Under the pieces are notes generated by a model, which searched no databases, was not told the origin of the DNA, and saw only the letters and a list, made by a program, of their open reading frames with translations. 64,000 nt of DNA. Source: Eunapius fragilis (taxonomy: Eukaryota; Porifera; Demospongiae; Spongillida; Spongillidae). Within the stretch, counting starts at the first letter, position 1; every line of letters starts with the position of its first letter. The translations under genes were made by a program, and so were the position numbers. Where the stretch lies: the NCBI GenBank assembly GCA_963681505.1, contig OY811978.1, positions 7,176,586-7,240,585 of the forward strand, in the 5' to 3' direction. Below, piece by piece: positions 12,296 through 23,621 of this stretch.

Positions 12296-15200
12296 GGGTT
12301 GCTAAGAAATTTAACTGTAGACAGAACTGACCTCCGGCTATCACAATTCCACTTCCAATGAACAAAAGTTGACCTAAGCTGACCCTGCATGTGTACACTC
12401 CATTATGTACCATCCGGGCACTGGGAATCGTGAGAAGATTGCCAGATGTCACTGCCGGTGTGTCCAGTGTGGGTACTGGTGTGCCATTACGTAGCCAGGT
12501 GATGGTGCTCCCAGGGACGGGTAGTGAGGGTGAGCATGTGAGAGTGAAGGACTGTCCAATTAGAACAGCAGTCAGAACTGGAAGGACTGTGATGATGGGC
12601 TGAGCTGTGTGTGGAGGGGGAGGTGATGAGGGTGGAGGAAAGCAAAATTGGCAAGGAAAGGGAATAGAATGAAGGGGTTGTGTGGTGAGGAGGGTGGGGA
12701 GGATGAGGTCATGAAGAGGGTGAGGAAGGTAACGTACAGGTGAGGAGGATCAGTGAGGAGGGGTGAGAGTGGGATGAAAAGGGTGAGGGGGGAAGGGGAG
12801 GAGCACGGAGGAGCGAGGAGGGTAACGCAAAGGGTAGGGGATGGGGAGGGCTGTGATGTATAATGATGAAGCAGTGGCCTAGGAAAGCTGCATGCGGGCA
12901 GAAAACTTGCCTCCATACTATTGTCTTAAGTCTTTAATGTATATAGGGTGAAGTACTACACACATCCTAACAATGCAGAAATGTAGGTCAGGTCTCCTTA
13001 TAGACACACCCATTTATTCCCCCCCCCCCCCCCCCACCTTTAAATACCTTCCTAAAAGTATTTGGCTTAAGAACTACATAAACATATAACATCTTTGCAC
13101 CTTTACGAACATGCCTGTAGTTCAGGTGTGTGCTGCCCGGTAAGCATGCCTGTAGTTCAGGTGTGTGCTGCCCAGTAAGCATGCCTGTAGTTCAGGTGTG
13201 TGCTGCCCAGTAAGCATGCCTGTAGTCCAGATGTGTGCTGCCCAGTAAGCATGCCTGTAGTCCAGATGTGTGCTGCCCAGTAAGTATGCCTGTAGTCCAG
13301 GTGTGTGCTGCCCAGTAAGCATGCCTGTAGTTCAGGTGTGTGCTGCCCAGTAAGCATGCCTGTAGTTCAGGTGTGTGCTGCCCAGTAAGCATGCCTGTAG
13401 TTCAGGTGTGTGCTGCCCAGTAAGCATGCCTGTAGTCCAGATGTGTGCTGCCCAGTAAGTATGCCTGTAGTCCAGGTGTGTGCTGCCCAGTAAGCATGCC
13501 TGTAGTCCAGGTGTGTGCTGCCCAGTAAGCATGCCTGTAGTCCAGATGTGTGCTGCCCAGTAAGTATGCCTGTAGTCCAGGTGTGTGCTGTCCAGTAAGC
13601 ATGCCTGTAGTCCAGGTGTGTGCTGCCCAGTAAGCAGTCCCAAATGCCACATGCAATCACTCACACATACCTAATAGCACTGTGAGAGACACGTATGCTG
13701 TCTGGTTGCCATAACTGTTAACTGCCGTGCAACTGTACTGACCGCTTGCATCAGAGAGAACAGAGGGAAGGAAAAGTTCTGAGTCATCCCTCAAAATCTT
13801 ATTGGTCGAATCCTTCCACGTGATCAGCATGACTGGTGGGCTTCCTGAAGCCATGCAAGTCAAAAATACATCTGTCCCTTGAAGGACAGCGAGGTATGGT
13901 GGACTGATTGTGACCACAGGGACATCTAGTTGGGTAGAAGTTTTTCATGTTAATTCTGTACACCAGACGTGTTTGATATTATCACCATGGTAATGAAAAT
14001 ATGATTTCACCACAGTGTTGCAGTGATCTCACACCTATCTAATTTATTACTGTGTGCCTAGGACCTTGACACATTATAAAACTTGAATATACCCTTTCCT
14101 TCTAACTGACTGCCAACTGATGGTACTGCAAGAATTAAAAAAAATAGTACTGTGTGGAAAATAATTGTTTTCTGATCAAATCAAATCTAGAGTGTCATAA
14201 ATGATTGTAAGGTGTGCATTATTTATTTGGACGTGTTTTGAAGTTTCAAATGTGCATGTATTATAACTCAGTATTAAGGTTATGCATGAAAACTTCAGAA
14301 ATGAGCACCATCTAAACAAGCATGCTCTAATGAGATATGGATTGGGGGGGGGGGGGGCAGTGTCCCCTTCTGATTGGTTCTTTTATTCTTAGCATATAGA
14401 AATAGGTTCTGAATGCCATTAATATCTGCCCCCCCCCCCCCCCCCCCCCCCCATGGCACCCCAATCAAAAATTCCATCCAGATTTGATTTCATTAGTGGA
14501 AAATAATTATTATTATCATCAAAGTGCTTTTCAATACTATTGTTAGTGGTTTGCAGTCTGTGATATTAAATATGTTCTAAGTGGTATCAAGTACCCATAT
14601 TACAATAATGGATCTCTCTATCTGTGCATGCACATCTATGCAGACATAGTTGCTCACCGAGAACAGTTACTGAGACCTCAGCAGTGCTGACACCCAGTAC
14701 ATTAGTTGCCACACACGTGTATTTCCCACTGTCTCTTCCTTGCAATGGTCCCAGCACGGGGGCACCATTGCTGACAAGCAGAGGTTGCCCACTTGGAGCC
14801 CGCCATGTAATAGTAGGGGGACCTGGATTGCTGGAGGCCTGGCACTGCATGTTTTGAAGAATGGTTGAGTAGTTTACTGTGCGATTTGCTGGAACAACTG
14901 TGAAGTATGGTCGATCTGTGAGGTAAAAAAAGTCTCAAATCCATGCTGTTTAAAGCTAGCCCTTGACTTCAATAGTAAAGTGCAAGAACATTATAGGCAC
15001 AATCTAGCTGTTGGTAAATGGTTTCTGCTACTTTGTTATATAGTATTGCAAAATACCCTGTCATCACATATGTGCTCAACAACATTAAAAAATGTTTACA
15101 TTGTATATCAACCACAATGCTGGCTTGGGTCGTCCCTCCCTGCTGGTTCTGAGCAGCGCAGACATACAACCCAGCGTCGCTTCGATTGACAGCACTGATG

Positions 15201-16407
15201 GCAAATGTAATCTCATTGGAGCCTACAGTCAAGTGCGAGTTCAATGTGACCATGTCCTTGGACCAGGTGACCTCGTGTACGTTGCTCCCCTGCGCGTAGC
15301 TGCACTGAAGAATAAGTTGGTCACCCTCTTTGAGCAGAGTGTAGGAGGTGTTTGATCCATTCAGTCCCACCTGGATGTGGACCTGAGTGTCTAGCGGGGA
15401 GCCTGCACGCAGTTGAATGCGTTGATTCAGCATGTGAGATATAGGGTATGTGTGAAGAACATGTGAGAGGCGTAATATCGTTACTCAGTATCCCTTGATG
15501 GGAGCTATGGTCTTATCCATACATATAATAAAAATCCCTGCATGACTTATTTAGGCTAGTACAATACGTTAGATGGCAGCTCTCTTAAAATTTTTTTTTT
15601 TCTTTGCATCATGCACAGGTCTGTCCCTCACCACACCACGCGGAATGCACGTACCAATCGAAAGGCTGCCGTAGATGTTAGATGTCCCGTAGCTATTGGT
15701 AACGGTGTACTCGTAGGTACCCGCGTCGGTCGCCTGAACGTTGCTGATGGTCAGTGCAGATGGCGCGATCCCCACCCTCCCGCCGCTCTGGAGGGCCGCC
15801 GTACCGTTGTACCAAGCTACGCTGCTGTACGGAGGATTACTGATGACGGACGGTGCGGCAAAGATCGCATATCCGCCAAGCGGTACCACCAGGACGGAGA
15901 GCGCTGTTAGGAAGAGCGGAGGTCCTGCAGAGAACAAACATGCGGAGTGAACTCAGAGCGGAGGGACGCGCAGGGATGTGCATACCTACAACGGTGAGTG
16001 TGCCGATTGCACTGAGAGCGAGCACGTTCCCTAGTCCGTTGAGAGCAGCGCATTGGTACGTCCCCGCGTCAAAGTAGGTCACGCCTCCGGATATCGTGTA
16101 CGCGCTTTGTCCCGTCGTTTGGTTGTAGCTCGCCGAGGCCCTCGTGCTAGCGTTCACGTAGGCACCGTTGTGCTTCCAGGCTATGATGAAAGGCGGCAAA
16201 GGGGATACCGCTGAGCAATGGAGGACGGTGTCCGCAGCGAGAGTGGAAAGAACCGTGTTGTCTGCCGGGGAATCTTTGAATGTCAGCGTTACGATTTCTT
16301 GAGCTGCATATGCAAGAGACAACGAGAATTAAAACGCACTCTCCATCGAAACGCGCTAGCCTACCTTGGACAAGAAAGGCGCAAACTAATAACAACTTAG
16401 TGGCCAT
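5645..16407 (-). CDS. Ig/FN3 cell-surface receptor (9 Ig, 2 FN3, one TM, long tail)
   Basis: Seventeen exons join in frame to about 1470 residues: 16365-16407, 15986-16303, 15655-15924, 15100-15402, 14658-14915, 13671-13925, 12332-12604, 11770-12054, 11107-11373, 10461-10730, 9576-9860, 9362-9429, 8534-8789, 7815-8010, 7392-7607, 6786-6978 and 5645-6301. The start gives a signal peptide (MATKLLLVCAFLVQG). Exons 2-10 are one Ig domain each, phase 1 on both sides, with the usual Cys, Trp and DxGxYxC pattern. Ig2 lacks both cysteines and Ig7 lacks the second. Exon 11 is one FN3 domain and exons 12-13 make a second. Exon 14 has the membrane helix (IIFGVLLLLCCGICIWCRR). The tail has a poly-Gln stretch, two Y-x-x-E-P-x-I-N-P motifs, an acidic Gly/Ser stretch and a basic coiled-coil-like end. 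It is probably an adhesion or guidance-type receptor, and no exact orthologue is recognised. Exon borders are by eye, but every phase agrees. Confidence 0.85.
8090..8321. mobile_element. miniature inverted-repeat element, family A copy 2
   Basis: A 232-bp copy of the 529-775 element in the receptor intron just upstream of the membrane exon. Ends are GGGACAGTGTCTAGCAAAAT and TTTTGCTGGACACTGTTCC. It shares the internal block around TGGTCCTTACGCAT with copy 1. Confidence 0.8.
8903..9056. mobile_element. miniature inverted-repeat element, family B copy 2 (shortened)
   Basis: It begins GATTGTTGCAGCGAAAAAGA and ends with CTTTTCACAGCAACAATC, its imperfect reverse complement. It is internally shorter than copy 1 and lies in a receptor intron between the two halves of the second FN3 domain. 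Confidence 0.65.
9147..9330. repeat. minisatellite based on TAGTGATGGGG
   Basis: Variable 10-13 bp units of GTAGTGATGGG, with the last copies reading GTATAGTGATG. It lies in a receptor intron. Confidence 0.85.
12266..12294. repeat. 29-base poly-G tract
   Basis: An uninterrupted G run in the receptor intron next to the Ig6 exon. It is among the longest of many C/G homopolymers here. Confidence 0.9.
13105..13640. repeat. 35-bp minisatellite, about 15 copies
   Basis: Near-identical 35-bp units, CATGCCTGTAGTTCAGGTGT followed by GTGCTGCCCAGTAAG, differing at a few positions (TTCAG/TCCAG, GGTGT/ATGTGT, AAGC/AAGT). The variants recur in a higher-order pattern. It lies in the intron between the Ig5 and Ig6 exons. 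35 is not a multiple of 3, so all three minus frames are open but not coding. Confidence 0.95.
14341..14465. repeat. inverted pair of poly-G and poly-C tracts
   Basis: ATTG(14)CAG at 14341-14360 is mirrored by CTGC(24) and then ACCCCAAT at 14427-14465, with about 70 bp between them. The transcript could form a G:C hairpin. It lies in a receptor intron. Confidence 0.6.
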
Positions 16408-16800
16408 GGTCTTCCAGCCACACCTGCTCATTAAGTATTCATTCGTGTTTACTGTGTACGCCCCCCAGCTCGGATGGCGGGCTTGGGACTTTAAATTAGT
16501 GCGCTTATATTTTGTTCGTTAAAAAAAACCGGGATTTTGAGAATTTGCCCGGCCCCGAGTCGTTTTTACATACCTTGGACACACAAACTACATGATTACA
16601 CAGATGAGGACGAAAGTGTTGTGTCCATGCAGTTATCAATATATACATTAATACGGTGAAATGATATGATAAATTCCAAATTGTTTAAAAGTTGTTATTA
16701 ATTGGAGCGAACTAACATTTGCTATCATCAAAAGCAAGCTTTGAGCACATGCAGGCAAGAACAGCACTTGCAGATTACAAACGTCACACAGTGAAAAATT

Positions 16801-16935
16801 GCGTGGAATCATTTATAGAAATCATTGTGTGATTGAACAGAAAATCCCGCAAAAATCACACGCTTTATTGATTTTTGTGTGATTTTTGTGTGATTTTCTG
16901 TTCAACCGCGCAATGATTTCTAAATGATTGGACGC
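16801..16935. mobile_element. foldback element of about 135 bp
   Basis: The left arm GCGTGGAATCATTTATAGAA is mirrored by the right arm TTTCTAAATGATTGGACGC. The inner parts (GAACAGAAAATC / GATTTTCTGTTC) also pair. It lies upstream of the receptor gene. Confidence 0.7.
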
Positions 16936-17246
16936 TTTTTGATCATTCGAAAATATTATTTACTATTGACATCCAATTAAGGTAACAGGTACTGCCCCCC
17001 AGACTGTGATGCCCGCATTGCTCAGTCCTGTGCTAGCTTAAAAATTTGACTAATTTAAGCAGGCTGACCCAACAGCCACATTAATTTGAAGTTTTTCAAG
17101 AAACTTTTTAACTATATACATCAGCTATGTGGTCTTCTTATCAGATGTGGGTAGCATTAATATGTATACATGTACGATTGGTAATGACTTAACTTAAGGA
17201 TTCCATCTGCTGGGAAGTGGTCAGGCTCGATGGATGATGTCATTAT

Positions 17247-17459
17247 TTAGATCAGCATGTGACGTACTGTCCTGAAACAGCAGCTGAGATCATGGGTTGA
17301 GTCCAGGCAGGCCAAGTGGCACCACAATGCTGGCAAGAACGTGGGCGCACAAAAGTACCCCCAGGCGGAGACCAATTGTCGCTCTAATGTCTCATTATCC
17401 ATTCTTAGGCCCAGTGAAGAGTTAGGGACAGCATGAAGCCAGGCACCAGACTCCTTCAT
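17247..17459 (-). pseudogene. retroelement tail fragment
   Basis: The translated fragment has SGAWLHAVPNSSLGLRMDNE, then a decayed cysteine region ending HDLSCCF. This matches, from memory, the segment after the reverse transcriptase in a non-LTR-like family common in cnidarian and sponge genomes (SGAWL, then a zinc-type GLSC). No start, no RT, not functional. Confidence 0.55.
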
Positions 17460-17801
17460 AGTAGACGAACCCTAATGATGGCATGAGATGCTTAAAGCTG
17501 AGGAGGCTGCCTGAATAGGATGCTTTGTCCTGAGAAGGAGCGGACTGCTGACAGCCCTTTGACCACAAGAGATAGCTGTGTCATGGTGGTAGGATCCTGT
17601 GGACAAGGCCCTGAGAGCTGTGTGCAGAAGCAAGGAAAGCTGAGTAAATTGACAGGTCTGTATGTTAAGGTTACAGGAAGAAGTAATTATGTTGAAAACT
17701 ACAGCTAATTATTAACAATAATAATACTTATTATTTATATATTATTAATAGAATTAACATGAATATACAGAAACAACACTGATTAAATACAAAGTTCAAC
17801 T

Positions 17802-18451
17802 CTAAGATAGACGAGCTATCCTAGAGAGGATAGCTGTAGCATTAGCCCTGACCAGGTGGAGATTCAGTTGGCCATATATCTCATTAAGTACGATGGACTT
17901 TGGCTGATACATAGAGGTGGCAAGTCTTGAGGCTACAGAGGAGATAATGGCAGTGGCTTCTTTTCCCCAGGCTCCATAGATTTCGAAGACCATAGGGACA
18001 CATACCCATCCTAGATCTGTGCACTTGGGCCATTGGTGTGGTGTTTCCTAGACTCAATGGCCTGGGCAGCTCCCGCTTCTAATGAAATAACAGGGTTTAG
18101 CGGTGAGGTGATGGATACATCTAATGCAGCAGTTCTGCCCAAAAACCAGTTAGGAAGTAGTATGTCCATGCAGTTACTTGCAAGTATGGTGAAGACGTGG
18201 TAACTCGGCATAATATGATTAGGGACATCCTGGTGGAGACATGTCGTCGGGTTCACATAGGTGGAAGTTGGCAACAACTTAAGTAGAGACCACAGTAAGA
18301 CCCGTCCAGCTGTGGCCAAGTTGGTCAAGTGTATACTACCTGGGCATAGTGCACATGGGGAGCCCTCTGAAACATCAAGGCCAAGCCACCATTTGATGGC
18401 TACCTGGAAAACAGGAGGATCCATGTGAAGCCCTAAGCTCTCAGAGGGCAC
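17802..18451 (-). pseudogene. retroelement tail fragment, second clade
   Basis: Two frames overlap in position and are both broken. One holds SESLGLHMDPPVFQVAIKWW, a CALCPGS cysteine segment and TAALDVSITSPLNPVISLEA. The other continues with MVFEIYGAWGKEATAIISSV. The order matches the C-terminal zinc-like plus nuclease-like part of a retroelement. A related fragment is at 32019-32304. Confidence 0.55.
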
Positions 18452-18917
18452 AACTGAAAGCCAGGATGCTGCATGGGGGAGAGGAAACTGACAAAAGACA
18501 TGCTTTGTCTGCTACTGAAGATGAGTTCAGCAGTAAGTTGAATACATGGTCATCTAACTTACCAGAAAGGGATTTCTGAGAGACTGATGTACTATTTTTA
18601 TTAATAACTTACAGAAGGAGGGGTATGCCCTGATAAAATGTACACCATGCAGTTGCCTGCAAATTTAGGGGAGATGTAGAGGTTCACCATAAAAATGCTA
18701 TATTTGATTTCTGCACAAGAATTTTGTTGAACCCAAAACCCGAAGCTGGTGCTGGTTTGGGCCATGAAAGGAGGCTTACAAGGCTAGAAGATATTCCAAT
18801 TGCAAGCTGATCCACTGGTGATTAGCCTACAACCATTGATGTGTCAATCACTTCTCCACTTAAATCAAGCATTTTGTCCTAAGTGGGCATGGTTGCAGGT
18901 CCTGCTGCTAGTGGCAT

Positions 18918-19222
18918 ACACAGGAAAAAGTTATAAACGTCCAGCCTGGATTTTTTAGGCTGGTTTTTAACAAAAACCCACCCTGGAATGGAGCAAATAG
19001 CGTAAAAACCATCCTGGGATTGATTGTCTAGGGTGGGAATAGATATGGTGCTACCCTGGTTCTGTCGAACAAAACATGGGTTTTGTCAAAACCAGGGTAG
19101 AAAAACACACTATTTCCACCCTGGACGTTCAATCCCAAGATGGTTTTTACGCTATTAGGATGGGTTTTTGTTAAAACCAGCCAAAAAAATCCAGGCTGGA
19201 CGTTTATAACTTTTTCCTGTGA
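18918..19222. mobile_element. large foldback element of about 300 bp
   Basis: A nearly full-length palindrome. The left end is CACAGGAAAAAGTTATAAAC and the right end GTTTATAACTTTTTCCTGTG, with long inner arms containing CCAGCCTGGA/TCCAGGCTGG and a CCCTGG-rich centre. No ORF. Flanks share TAGTGGC on each side but not directly at the ends, so a target duplication is unproven. Confidence 0.8.
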
Positions 19223-19499
19223 TAGTGGCCCAGGGGATCTAATGCTTTGTTAGGACACAGAGGACAGGGACCCCCAGCCACCACCTAATGCCTACACAGA
19301 ATTCAAGATGCAAACCCAGCTCTACACAACTTTTAATTATAAATTATTAATTTATAACATACTTATAATTATAAACCCCCAAAGCAAACCCCCCCCCCCC
19401 CTTAAATTCATTAGAAGAAATGTGTTCCTCGGATGGAGGCTGCATTGCTTCTTTGATAGCCACTGAAAGGTGTGACCTATAGTTCTTTTAAGAAGGTCA

Positions 19500-19869
19500 G
19501 GGAAAGAGGACCAAGAACTCAAGATGTTACAAAGGCAATATGTCCCTCCAGATAAGAGTACTCTTTCAGGTCCTCCACCTGTCTAGCGACAGCGCCTGCT
19601 TCAATAGTGGACTGTGCGAGGTGAGAGGGAGCATATATAGATGTCAGAACAGGTGGAATCCAAACCAAAAGGTTTCCACTCTTTCATGGGACCATTGTGA
19701 TTCCATCAGGATGCTTCCCATCGGAGCAATTTAGGCCCATGGGTTCTGGTCTGGATGGGATTTGGGAAGTGGTCAGGGCTGTATCGATGTTATTTAGAGC
19801 GGCATGACGGTAGTGACGACCTGTACTAAGAATGTGGGCCTCACAAAGGTACACCAAGGCAGATATCAA
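19500..19869 (-). pseudogene. retroelement tail fragment
   Basis: The frame carries STGRHYRHAALNNI, then GLNCSDGKHPDGITMVPW, the signature of the nuclease-like end of the same non-LTR-like clade as 17247-17459. It continues to about 19500 in decayed form. It is a separate insertion because the order is reversed relative to that fragment. Confidence 0.55.
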
Positions 19870-19907
19870 CTGCCACTCTAATTGTATGATTGTCCATTCT
19901 TAAGCTG

Positions 19908-19967
<60 letters not shown>

Positions 19968-20040
19968 GCGCGCGCGCGTTTGTGTTTGTGTGTGTATGTG
20001 TGTTGTGTGTGAGTGTGTATGTGTGTGCATGTATGTGCTC
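19908..20040. repeat. (GT)n microsatellite
   Basis: A GT run of about 60 bp, then GC/GT and TTTGTG variants. The Cys-Val ORF here is repeat-derived. Confidence 0.9.
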
Positions 20041-20210
20041 ACGTGGTTGGGTTAAGCTATTGCCGCCTGTGGTCTGGGCACTGATTACTACATTCTTGTC
20101 ATATGACTTGTTCAATAATTACATTCCTGCTGCACACGAAATGGTGGCGCGAGAGTCTCGAGACGTAGTATTTCCTTTATTACGTCATGGCCGGCGAGGC
20201 TATACGAGTA

Positions 20211-20373
20211 AAGGCCGACATACACGGGTCGACTTCCTGCCGATTTATCGCCTGAAACTCAAAAGAATATGCGTAAAAACTCCGCAAAACTTTAGTTTAT
20301 AGAATTTTCACCCGTATTCATTTGAGTTGCAGGCGATTAATCGGCAGTAAGTCGACCCGTGTATGTCGGCCTT
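20211..20373. mobile_element. 163-bp foldback element flanked by TA
   Basis: It starts AAGGCCGACATACACGGGTC and ends GACCCGTGTATGTCGGCCTT. The arms are about 45 bp and pair through CTGCCGATTTATCGCCTG. A TA dinucleotide lies on each side, as expected for Tc1/mariner-type insertion. No ORF. Confidence 0.8.
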
Positions 20374-20375
20374 TA

Positions 20376-21633
20376 GGGATATTTATATAATATAGACTTG
20401 CCACCCGTTTGTCCATAGTCACTCGTGTGCACCAGACTATATGGAAGGCTTAGTTTGGCCTTGTGAGAGCAAATTCACGAGCCATCCTCTTCCGCTCTCC
20501 GTAAACTATGCACGCATGTTATCGTTGTAGGTAATGTGGGCCGGTATTAATATGCGTACATGTACTTGTAATACTGTGGATTTATGTCGATTTGTGTATC
20601 CATAATAATGCGTCTCTGTTGTACTCAGACTTGTACTAATACAATTCCACTGCTACTGCAATTAGAACCCACTGCTTTGCATCCATGCATATAATCATTT
20701 ACGCGTCAGTCGTCATGTCAGGGAGCGTATCCATAGAGGTTTTCCTCCCTTCGAATATACAATGTAGCCTCGTTCCATGCCGTATTTAAAGATAAGGGGG
20801 GTGAAGTTGTAGTACGCATGTGCGGTCATTCCCAAGAAACTTTTGGTAATCGTATACTGTTTCTTGTAAACTGTCCGTATTCTAGTTTGATCGAGTGATG
20901 GCTTACTCTGTTGAGTTCCAGCAAGAGTAGCGATTCGGTGGCTTTCTTTCAAAACCTTACACTCTCAAGGCCAAGCAGGATCGGGCCGGGGGAAAGCTCT
21001 TTTCCATCTGTACAATGGTCGGGATGTGTTTGCTTGCGCTGTTTCCAACCGGCTACGGAAAGTCAATTAGATACAAACTACTACCGTTTATACAAGCATT
21101 TCCTATTAACCATACGACTAGCTGTGTGTGTGCACGATATATAGAGCAGTACGAAAGTCTACGATATGCGACGACCTGGGACGAGAAAAGCTTATAGTAT
21201 ACGGTAAGGTTTACAGGTAAACTTCTACAGTAAGTTTGTAGAAAACTCGGCCTGGGAACGTGGCTATATATATACAATGTAACTTAACACTTATTGTGTA
21301 ATTAATCATTAGTCGATACCAGTTTAGTCTCATCAGCGTGGATGGATACATCCCCCACGTTCTACTATTGACCTATTCCGAACGAGCGGCGCTATATACG
21401 ATGTTTAGGATCGTCTCGTCGCATAATTACCAATTAAGTTATGAAATATACTGAATTAACCCCCCCCTCCCCCATCTATAAGATCCTGGACACGCGTCTG
21501 CCTTCTGCATGTACATAACAATGATATACAGGAATGATTTTTAAAAAGCAATGTTGTCAAGTAATACAAAGCGATTATGCAATAGCGTTTCTATAGCTTT
21601 CGTGCTGCTTCTTAAATTAATCTTGTTGTGCCT
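20376..21633. other. intergenic, no gene recognised
   Basis: Unique-looking DNA with short ORFs only. I see no conserved protein, RNA gene or clear repeat. Confidence 0.5.
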
Positions 21634-22560
21634 TTAGCGTTTCCTAGCTTGAAGTAATTTGGGGATCCACGCGTAGTTATTTTCAGTATCTTTTTTACTG
21701 CCTTCACCGAGATCGGTCGTTTCTATCGGATCAGGTGTTTCGTTAGGCTTTAGACGAAACCACGGAAATAGGCATAGGAAGAATATACGGTAGCTAATAG
21801 CAAATGCTCGCAGAAGAACTTCAGCATTATCAATAGGGTTGCCAGTCCTTTTGTAAAACAGCGCAAACATCATAAATCCGACGATGGTAGTAACCGCACT
21901 CGCGACCTGAAGAAGGATAGTTCCAGTAGACCCTGCGACCGTGTGTCGCACCGCAATGAAGATACCAACTAATAATTTGTTGATCCCTAGAGAAGTAGCG
22001 AAGACCCCTCCCGCGGTGGCCGCGGCAGTTTGCAGATCAAATGTGAGTCTGTAGCAGGTGAAAAACTTGTAACCTAACTCGTGAACAGCTTCACAAGTCA
22101 GTGGCCCACTCGCGTTACTGCTGAAGCACTCGAGAGCCAAATCGTTAGGGTCGCAATCGAAATCGGTTCTGTAGATAATGTACTTCTGCCAGAATACGGT
22201 CCCGGTCATCACAATCAGCATGATGGGCAGCGTGGAGTACGCGATGTGCGATAACCTGATTAGCGCTTCACTGAGATTACACTGGTGAAGTTTCAGGCGC
22301 CATGGTGAGCCAATTCGCCGCAAAGCGTCCTGTTGAAGTTCATCGATCTCGCGATCTTTCAAAATGACATCAAATGAGAGCCGGATCAGCGCTTCATTCA
22401 GATGGCGTATCCAGTTTATCGCGCAGAAACAGGAGGCGAAACAAAGAACGTAGTATAGCAGGAGCACGAAGTATAACAACAGTGGTGGTATTATTTCGAG
22501 AAGAATGTACGCTACCTGCTTCATGTTCAAAACACTAGATGTCTCGTTAAAAAAAATCAT
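21634..22560 (-). CDS. multi-pass membrane protein, family not recognised
   Basis: A single-exon ORF of 308 residues. Hydrophobic segments lie at about 12-45 (IIPPLLLYFVLLLYYVLCFA), 105-126 (STLPIMLIVMTGTVFW), 180-205 (GVFATSLGINKLLVGIFIAV), 212-236 (VASAVTTIVGFMMFALFY) and 247-266. Between the second and third is a likely outside loop with four cysteines (DCDPNDLALECFSSN, then LTCEAVHE and FFTCYRL), which could form two disulfides. The cytoplasmic-like stretch after the first helix has a partly repeated EALIRLS motif (residues about 56 and 98). The start at 22560 is followed by another Met at 22521, which would also serve. I know no function. It may belong to a lineage-specific family of sensory or channel-like proteins. 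The 5' end is duplicated at 23723-23830. Confidence 0.65.
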   Translation of the reverse strand: MIFFNETSSVLNMKQVAYILLEIIPPLLLYFVLLLYYVLCFASCFCAINWIRHLNEALIRLSFDVILKDREIDELQQDALRRIGSPWRLKLHQCNLSEALIRLSHIAYSTLPIMLIVMTGTVFWQKYIIYRTDFDCDPNDLALECFSSNASGPLTCEAVHELGYKFFTCYRLTFDLQTAAATAGGVFATSLGINKLLVGIFIAVRHTVAGSTGTILLQVASAVTTIVGFMMFALFYKRTGNPIDNAEVLLRAFAISYRIFFLCLFPWFRLKPNETPDPIETTDLGEGSKKDTENNYAWIPKLLQARKR

Positions 22561-22639
22561 GCAGATTTTCCTGAATGCAATATTTTTAAATGCTACAATC
22601 GGTTAATTAATGACTGCATGGCAGTGCTAGTTGTCAGTG

Positions 22640-22759
22640 CGTGTTGTGTGTGTGTATGTGTGCGCGCGTGTGCGTGTGCGTGCGTGTGCATGTGTGCATG
22701 TGTGTGTCAATGTGTGTGGTGTGTGTGTGCATGTGTGTGTGCATGTGGTGTGTGTATGT

Positions 22760-22800
<41 letters not shown>

Positions 22801-22929
22801 GGCATAATATGAGGGTGTAGTGGAGGCAATGGACAGGACCATGTCGTGCAGGTCATGGGACTTGGAGATGTAGTGGAGCCTCGACTGCTCATGGCAGTTG
22901 TGAGTGAGTGAGTGAGTGTATATGTGTAC

Positions 22930-22967
<38 letters not shown>

Positions 22968-23005
22968 ACGTGTGTGTATGTGAGTGTGTGTGTGTGTGTG
23001 TACCT
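22640..23005. repeat. GT-rich microsatellites
   Basis: Two GT runs (about 22640-22800 and 22925-23003) flank a unique stretch. Cys-Val and His-Thr ORFs here are artefacts. Confidence 0.9.
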
Positions 23006-23243
23006 AAATATAAGTGCACGTGGCAGTGCAATTGGCTGAACTTGCATGGGCGATGTGCCTCCATACATCTGAGCAGTTGAGTTAACCCCCAAGGAAAAGG
23101 AGATGATATAGGAAAGTAGATACATAGCGGTTTGAGTATAACATGCAGTCGTTAACGGTGTGTGGTTAAATGAAAATGATACAAGTTATAGGGATTCACT
23201 ACTGATGCGTTTCCGCACTTATGCTACTATTATTCGACAAGTA

Positions 23244-23493
23244 ACTAAAAACACTCTCAATGTGGGATATAGGATTTGAAGGCAATAGTGGTGTAAAAAT
23301 CAAGGAAATAATGGTCTAAGAAAGAATAAGGGAAAATTTAATAGTCCTTATGTTTAGCACACAAATAACATAATAATGTGCTAATTATATAGGACTATAA
23401 AAATGTCCCTTAATGTTAGGCCCTTGTCTCCTTGGTTTTTACACCACTATTGTCTTCAGATCCCATATTCCACCAACTTTTTCATTGAGAATG
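23244..23493. mobile_element. foldback element, copy within duplication 1
   Basis: The left arm ACTAAAAACACTCTCAATG and the inner GAAGGCAATAGTGGTGTAAA are mirrored by TTTTACACCACTATTGTCTT and the right end TTTTCATTGAGAATG. The centre, around TTAGCACACAAATAACATAA, has no ORF. Confidence 0.7.
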
Positions 23494-23621
23494 AGGACGG
23501 GCAGGCCCTTTTAAAATCTATGGCCGCGCGGTTTTGCGACATTAAAAAACGGCGAAAAGGCTCGTTTTTGTCTTCTCGTTCGGTTACAAAAACTAGCTAA
23601 ACGATCCGATGAAACGGGTCG

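Larger units (their letters stand above)
22461..23493. repeat. tandem duplication, copy 1
   Basis: Copy 1 runs from within the N-terminal coding part of the membrane protein gene through a GT-rich stretch and CACGTGGCAGTGCAATTGGC to a foldback ending CATTGAGAATG. Copy 2 is at 23723-24678. The two differ by substitutions, GT-run length and one insertion in copy 2. Confidence 0.85.

Noticed and set aside
13105..13640. CRISPR-like array
   Set aside because: Units are 35 bp head-to-tail without unique spacers, in a eukaryotic intron. It is a minisatellite.
19916..20302. Cys-Val-rich ORF of 128 codons
   Set aside because: Starts in a (GT)n run and ends in a foldback element.
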